Below, piece by piece: positions 59,614 to 64,000 of a stretch of DNA of 64,000 nucleotides. Source of the stretch: Mycobacterium sp. 1164966.3 (GTDB lineage Bacteria > Actinomycetota > Actinomycetes > Mycobacteriales > Mycobacteriaceae); contig NZ_LZSG01000041.1 of the NCBI RefSeq assembly GCF_001665395.1, forward strand, positions 1 to 64,000. The letters run 5' to 3'. The notes under the pieces were generated by a model. It made no database searches. It worked only from the letters and a program-made list of their open reading frames with translations, and was not told the DNA's origin. Numbering within the stretch: the first letter of the stretch is position 1; each line of letters begins with the position of its first letter. The translations under genes were made by a program, and so were the position numbers.

Positions 59614-60906
59614 TCAAGGCGTGATTGTGGTCTCCTGGTCGATCACACCGGTCACATCATTCAACGCGTTGGCTTCGGCCTGCGGACCCTCGGCATTGAG
59701 CTGCAGTACGTAGACTCCAGTCTTGCTTTCGATGACCACCACCTTCTGGGCAACCATTCGGGTGACGCCGTTCTTGGTGTAAGAGCCGGCAATCTGGTAT
59801 GCGGGGTAGCCACTCAACGTGCTCCGTTGACCGTCGCCGCCGATATAGCCTGGCCAGTTTTTGACCGCACCGGATGCGACGGCAAGCAGCCTGTCCGTAT
59901 CGACATAACCCGTCAACTTCGTGACGACCGCGATGATCTTGGGCGGGTCCTTGGGATCGCTCGGCGCGTTATAGACGATCCCGCCGTACGGGGCGTCGAC
60001 GCCTTCGGGAATCCCCTTCCAGCCCAAGGGAATTGGGAGGTCGATTTTCGGCGTGCCCGGTGTGCCGTGCGTGACCACCGTCTCCTGGATGTTGTTTTTG
60101 TTGATGTAGTCGCCGATCGTCTCGTTCGGACCCGACGCCGGAGCGAACGCCGAGGGAGCCGAAGTGGTTGCCGTGGAAGTTGATGCCGAGGTCGACGTGG
60201 ACGTGTTCGACGAATTCGAGCTTTGAACTACGGCCCAGACACCGAGGCCGCCAACGAGGGCCGTTCCAAAGATCACAACAACGGCGGCGACGAACCAGCT
60301 ACTGGTTTGCCAGCGTCTTTGGGCGGCCGCGAAGTCCGGCGGTGTAGCCGTTCTCGGCGCCGCCGGAGTCGTCTGAGGCCGCGGCCATGGTGGCGTAACC
60401 CGTTGCGTAACGTCTGCCGTCTCGCGCAGTTTCTGCACGGCTGTCTCGAGCAGCGCGGCGGCGTCACGGTAGCCCGGCTGCTCATGCTCGATCGCGGCTA
60501 GCAGGCCGGCGGTTTGCTGCCACTGTTCTTGGTCTAAGTGGCTGACTGCCTGCGCGTAGCGGTCGGCAAGTTCGGTCTCGCGAATCTCGGCCCGCGCGTC
60601 GGAGACGATGCCATCCGGGTCAGAGTTGTCCGGGTCGATTAGAGCGAGCGCCCGGCCGGCGGCCACGACGGCATTCCATTGCCCCGCCTGATGCAGGGCC
60701 GTCATCTCATCCACCAGTGCTTTACGTCGCTGGGGGGCGGTCAGATTTCCCAACGCGGTGAGCACGATGTCCCAGTCACCCACAGTGGCGGAAGCCTCGA
60801 CCTGCTGGACCGGACGCTGAACCAGGTAAACGTCGCCCGTCTCACCAGCGGCCGGGAATCGCTGAATAACGGAGTCGGCGAAAACATCACCGTTTTTCAA
60901 CGGCAT
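59614..60906 (-). CDS. LpqN-domain protein with a kinase-like N-terminal remnant
   Basis: A 430-aa protein. Residues 1-32 (MPLKNGDVFADSVIQR, AAGETGDVYLVQRP) follow the N-lobe of mycobacterial Ser/Thr kinases, including a degraded Gly-rich loop. The catalytic Lys, HRD and DFG motifs are absent. Residues 45-165 are helical and TPR-like (RRKALVDEMTALHQAGQWNAV, in part). A transmembrane helix (about 208-230) and a Ser/Thr linker precede an LpqN-type domain (IGDYINKNNI, PIPLGWKGIPEGV, YVLQLNAEGPQAEA). It is divergent from the PknH-like kinase. A pseudokinase-derived membrane sensor is the likeliest reading. Confidence 0.75.
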   Translation of the reverse strand: MPLKNGDVFADSVIQRFPAAGETGDVYLVQRPVQQVEASATVGDWDIVLTALGNLTAPQRRKALVDEMTALHQAGQWNAVVAAGRALALIDPDNSDPDGIVSDARAEIRETELADRYAQAVSHLDQEQWQQTAGLLAAIEHEQPGYRDAAALLETAVQKLRETADVTQRVTPPWPRPQTTPAAPRTATPPDFAAAQRRWQTSSWFVAAVVVIFGTALVGGLGVWAVVQSSNSSNTSTSTSASTSTATTSAPSAFAPASGPNETIGDYINKNNIQETVVTHGTPGTPKIDLPIPLGWKGIPEGVDAPYGGIVYNAPSDPKDPPKIIAVVTKLTGYVDTDRLLAVASGAVKNWPGYIGGDGQRSTLSGYPAYQIAGSYTKNGVTRMVAQKVVVIESKTGVYVLQLNAEGPQAEANALNDVTGVIDQETTITP

Positions 60907-61195
60907 ACGCGAAGCCTACTGGCGACCAGCGCTTAGCTTCTCCTTTTCGGACACCCGAGGGCGAGTCTGCGCAAACGACGGCCCGGGCCGGCTTCCTTCA
61001 GCGCACCGCTGTCGCACCAACAAGATTTCGGCAACCGCCTCAGCGGTCGCCAGCCGTCGATAGACCTGGCGGATGCGCTTCGAGAAAGGCTGCCGACCGG
61101 CATATTGCAGGGCAGTCGACCCATACCAAACCCACACAATCACCCGCTGGCGCCAGTAGCATTTTCCACCTGGGTGGATGGCGGAAGGCCCTGCC

Positions 61196-62914
61196 ATGGA
61201 CGAGGTGGAATTCGGACGCTACCGGCTGCTATCGCTGCTCGGCGAGGGCGGGATGGGCCAGGTATGGCGCGCCCACGACACCGTCACTGACCGGGTCGTC
61301 GCCATCAAACTCCTGCCCCCGAATCTGTCCAAGGACCAGGACTTTCAGCGGCGTTTTCGGCGCGAAGCCCACGCCGCGGCACGATTGGAAACACCCCACG
61401 TGGTCCCGATTCATGATTACGGCGAGATAGCGGGTCGGCTGTTCGTGTGCATGCGGCTGATCAAGGGCCGTGACCTCGCTGCGGTGTTGGCTGAAGGACC
61501 GCTGGAACCGGCGCGCGCGGTGCGCATCATTGGCCAGGTGGCAGAAGCTTTGCATGCCGCTCATGAGATTGGGCTGATCCACCGGGATATCAAGCCGTCC
61601 AACATCTTGCTCGATAACCGTGACTTCGCGTACTTGATTGATTTCGGCATAGCTCGCGCCGCGGATGACACGCGGCTGACGAAGACTGGTAACACCATTG
61701 GCACCTTTGCGTACATCGCGCCCGAACGTCTTGACGGCCGGCCCGAGGATGCCCGCGCCGACATCTACTCGCTGGCCTGCGTGCTGTATGAAGCCCTGAC
61801 CGGCCACCCACCGTTTGCCGGCGACACCATGGGCCGACTGGTCGCCGCGCACCTCAGCGACCCGCCCCCTCGGCCATCGGCCGACCAACCCGATGTGCCG
61901 GCAGCCGTCGACCGCGTCATCGCCACCGGCATGGCTAAAGACCCGGACCAGCGGTATGCGACGACCGTCGAGTTGGCGGATGCCGCGCGCGACGCTATCG
62001 CCGTCCCCCTTGCCCGACCGGCGGCCAATCCCGCCTTCCTCGCCGCGACGGAGCCGGCACCCAATCGTTTCACCGCCGAGCCGACCCTCACCGCCACTCG
62101 GCAAGGCGGGCCTCCTCCCTCGCAACCCGAACCCGCCGACGAGCCACTCCCCGAGGCTCTTCCGGCCCCGCCGCGTCAACGCCGGCAAGCTCTGATCGGC
62201 GCTGCCCTCCTGGTCGCCGCCGTGATCGCGGGCATCATCATCACCAACGTCTCGCATCGGCCCTCCACCACTTCGCAGCCCTCCGCCACCAGCACCGCCG
62301 CCGCGCCGACTACCCCGGCCGGGCCCCCTCTGGTTGTCGAGGGTGCGCTGGAGGGGCTGCTGCTCAACCCCGAGCAAATCAACACCGCGATGGGCACCAC
62401 CGGAATGACAGTGAATGGGGACTGGGTCCCGACGTCGATGACGGGCGACTACACCACTCGCGTAGCGGATAAGAACTGCTTACCTTTGTTTGGGCCCGCA
62501 GAGCAGGCGGCCTATGACGGCAGCGGCTGGACCAGTGTGCGCAACCAACAACTGCGGGACAGCAAGTATTACAAAATTAAGGCGGGACAGGCGGTGGTGT
62601 TGCTTCGCTCCGCGCATGATGCCAGCGCCTTCTTCACCGCGTCCGCCCAACAGTGGCCGACGTGCTCAAAATTCGCCGTCACCTGGGAGCATCACGCCGA
62701 TCTCTACAGTGTGGGGCCGGTCTCCAATGCGAACGGAATGCTGAGCGCCAACGTAGACTTTGGCGATGGAGTAGGGCGTTGTCAACGAGCGCTGACCGTC
62801 GTCAATAACGTCGTCGTCGACGTCGAGAGTTGTATTGATAGTAACGACGTCAGGTTGCTGCCCGGTTCCGCCGTTGCCATCGCCCAGCAGATTGCCGCCA
62901 AAATACCCACTTAG
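61196..62914 (+). CDS. PknH-like membrane Ser/Thr protein kinase
   Basis: A 572-aa receptor kinase. The kinase domain (about 5-265) has LLGEGGMGQVWRAHD, the catalytic Lys in VVAIKLLPP, HRDIKPSNILL, DFGIARA, an activation loop with TKTGNTIGT and APERLDG. A Pro-rich linker, a transmembrane helix (about 335-355, LIGAALLVAAVIAGIIIT) and an extracellular PknH-type sensor domain follow (LLLNPEQINTAMGTTGM, NCLPLF, WPTCSKF, GRCQRAL, VESCIDS) with four cysteines for two disulfides. The ATG at 61196 was preferred over 61178, because GGAAGG lies 8 nt upstream. It may be orthologous to PknH or a related paralogue. Confidence 0.92.
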   Translation: MDEVEFGRYRLLSLLGEGGMGQVWRAHDTVTDRVVAIKLLPPNLSKDQDFQRRFRREAHAAARLETPHVVPIHDYGEIAGRLFVCMRLIKGRDLAAVLAEGPLEPARAVRIIGQVAEALHAAHEIGLIHRDIKPSNILLDNRDFAYLIDFGIARAADDTRLTKTGNTIGTFAYIAPERLDGRPEDARADIYSLACVLYEALTGHPPFAGDTMGRLVAAHLSDPPPRPSADQPDVPAAVDRVIATGMAKDPDQRYATTVELADAARDAIAVPLARPAANPAFLAATEPAPNRFTAEPTLTATRQGGPPPSQPEPADEPLPEALPAPPRQRRQALIGAALLVAAVIAGIIITNVSHRPSTTSQPSATSTAAAPTTPAGPPLVVEGALEGLLLNPEQINTAMGTTGMTVNGDWVPTSMTGDYTTRVADKNCLPLFGPAEQAAYDGSGWTSVRNQQLRDSKYYKIKAGQAVVLLRSAHDASAFFTASAQQWPTCSKFAVTWEHHADLYSVGPVSNANGMLSANVDFGDGVGRCQRALTVVNNVVVDVESCIDSNDVRLLPGSAVAIAQQIAAKIPT

Positions 62915-62978
62915 GACTGTAAAGCGCCGTTTTCCGTCATCGGCTTGACCAGCCAACTTGTCGACCTGCTGTTTCAGG

Positions 62979-63052
62979 TGCCCCCAGTCGGACTCGAACC
63001 GACACTGGACGGATTTTAAGTCCGCTGCCTCTGCCAATTGGGCTATGGGGGC
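62979..63052 (-). tRNA. tRNA-Leu (anticodon UAA), short variable loop
   Basis: A complete 74-nt cloverleaf. Acceptor GCCCCCA pairs with TGGGGGC, the D arm is GCCCAATTGGCAGAGGC, the anticodon stem GCGGA/TCCGT has loop CTTAAAA (anticodon TAA), and the T arm is GTCGG-TTCGAGT-CCGAC. The discriminator is A and CCA is not encoded. The anticodon reads the Leu codon UUA, very rare in mycobacteria. The 5-nt variable loop is class I, whereas bacterial tRNA-Leu normally has a long variable arm. H37Rv, from memory, has a tRNA gene and integrase fragments in this neighbourhood. Confidence 0.85.
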
Positions 63053-63409
63053 TCGGCGGCGAATCTAGCGCGCGGAGTCCAGCTCCGGGGCATCGCACCC
63101 CACCCCGAAACACGCCAAAATCGCGATGTGCGTCACGGTCGCCGGTCGACTAAGATGCGCGGGCCGCGCATCTGTTCCCTTGTTGCTGACCCAACTCAGG
63201 TGACATCTCTATGTCGTCCGGCAGGACCTTGTTAAAACTGCAAGCTTCCTCGTTAAGAAGCCGTAAACGGCTGTCACCCTGGCCCTTTCGATCCGGACTG
63301 TGGAGTCATGGGTCGTTAGCCTTACCGCCAACGCACAGGGTCCGTTACGCGAACACACAGGGTCGATTTACCGCTTGATATCGACATTTTCGAACAACTA
63401 GGAGCATAG
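63053..63409. promoter_or_regulatory. 357-bp region upstream of the PE gene
   Basis: No gene is seen. The direct repeat CACAGGGTC occurs at 63334-63342 and 63356-63364, 22 bp apart (two helical turns), ending 45 bp before the PE start. It could be bound by a tandem-site regulator. AGGAG, 6 nt before the ATG, is the PE Shine-Dalgarno. The rest is unremarkable, with somewhat lower GC between 63215 and 63260. Confidence 0.4.
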
Positions 63410-64000
63410 ATGGCGTTTCTGACAGCACTTCCTGAAGAGTTGCTCGCCGCACAGGCGCTGTTGAGCGGAATCACCAGTAACCTCACGGCGCAGAACGCGG
63501 GCGCTGCGGCCCCCACCACGACCATCCTGCCAGCAGCCTCCGACCCCGTGTCGATTCAGCAGGCGGGGATCTTCGCGGCATATGGCACCCAATACCAGAC
63601 GATCGCCGCCGAAGCGCAGACTCTTCAAGAGCAGTACGTGAGCACCCTCGGGACCAGCTCGACCACCTATAGCGCAACGGAAGCCGCCAACGCGGCCCAG
63701 GCCGCTACCCCTAGCGGGAATATCATCGACGTTATATCCGGGCTCCTCGGCGGTCCCTCCAACAGCCTCAACGGCCAACCATTCAGCCTGTCCAGCAACC
63801 TGGCCAACTATTTCAACATCGGTGGCGGGAACTGGGCGTCCGCCGGGTCTGACCTGCTTGGTCTTGGTGGTCTGCTGAATGCACCCGAGGCCGACGCCGC
63901 CGCTGCCGCGGACCTCGCCGGTGCGACGGCGCCGGCGCCTGCGGTCGCGCCCGCCGGCGGCATGGCCGGCATGGGCGCGATGCCAATGGCCGCAGTGGGC
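63410..64000 (+). CDS. PE-family protein (N-terminal part, truncated by window end)
   Basis: The first 197 codons of a PE protein. The PE domain (about 1-95) has the Pro-Glu signature in LTALPEELLAAQ, the conserved AQNAGAAAPTTTILPAASDPVS (in part) and the ESX secretion motif YxxxD/E-like YSATEAANAAQAA near residue 90. The part beyond has FNIGGGNWASAGSDLLGLGGL and an Ala/Pro-rich start, without PGRS repeats so far. PE proteins are exported by type VII systems, usually with a PPE partner encoded next. The missing 3' end prevents subfamily assignment. Confidence 0.88.
   Translation, partial: MAFLTALPEELLAAQALLSGITSNLTAQNAGAAAPTTTILPAASDPVSIQQAGIFAAYGTQYQTIAAEAQTLQEQYVSTLGTSSTTYSATEAANAAQAATPSGNIIDVISGLLGGPSNSLNGQPFSLSSNLANYFNIGGGNWASAGSDLLGLGGLLNAPEADAAAAADLAGATAPAPAVAPAGGMAGMGAMPMAAVG

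Noticed and set aside
60916..61197. 93-codon minus-strand frame between the LpqN fusion and the kinase gene
   Set aside because: Overlaps the kinase start and the shared promoter region; composition and sequence show no known protein.

Overview
The window is chromosomal DNA of a Mycobacterium, probably a non-tuberculous species. It is GC-rich and carries mycobacteria-restricted genes: mca (mycothiol amidase), pra, lpqV, a PE-family protein, a PknH-type kinase, a mycolate-methyltransferase homologue, a mycofactocin-type SDR and a KstR box. No IS element, phage gene or CRISPR array was seen. Comparisons with M. tuberculosis H37Rv (Rv numbers) are from memory, not from a search.

Bases 1-47.9 kb follow the H37Rv order from Rv1111c down to Rv1056 in reverse. 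1-9.7 kb: ispH, a lipid-droplet protein gene, xseA-xseB, a KstR-boxed 3-beta-HSD/isomerase gene, a dienelactone hydrolase, a DUF4245 protein, glpX-fumC and a Gly/Pro-rich membrane protein. 9.7-17.2 kb: an adenylate cyclase, a NodB deacetylase, phoH2 with a possible 47-codon gene upstream, desA2, glyA and coaA. 17.2-20.3 kb: three genes where H37Rv has PE/PE_PGRS and celA2 genes. 20.4-31.4 kb: a short-chain Z-prenyl synthase, a hemolysin-III protein, the mca operon, greA, the transsulfuration cluster cbs-pra-metB and lipU. 31.6-38.8 kb: a secreted GDSL esterase, fadA3, a Bax-inhibitor-like protein, echA9-echA8 and a membrane hydrolase. 38.8-47.9 kb: rhodanese and cysteine-dioxygenase-like genes, lpqV, two patatins meeting tail to tail, the fadD14 operon, and the Rv1057/Rv1056 homologues.

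From 47.9 to 63.0 kb the gene content differs from what I remember next to Rv1056, and the block ends at a tRNA gene. It looks like an accessory segment: an F420-type oxidoreductase, a phytase-like lipoprotein, an esterase, an SDR, an M48 protease-LemA pair, a P450-methyltransferase pair, a cyclopropane-synthase-like enzyme, a LpqN-domain protein whose N-terminus resembles the first residues of a Ser/Thr kinase, and a PknH-like kinase. A truncated PE gene ends the window.

The signals least explained by genes are two intergenic elements built from 20-bp units that reverse orientation around a core (12.2 kb and 26.7 kb), a third palindromic element at 33.9 kb, several perfect inverted repeats in promoter regions, the small ORF upstream of phoH2, and a tRNA with a Leu UAA anticodon but a short variable loop. 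Many start codons lie 5-8 nt downstream of a TANNNT -10 box, as expected for leaderless transcripts.
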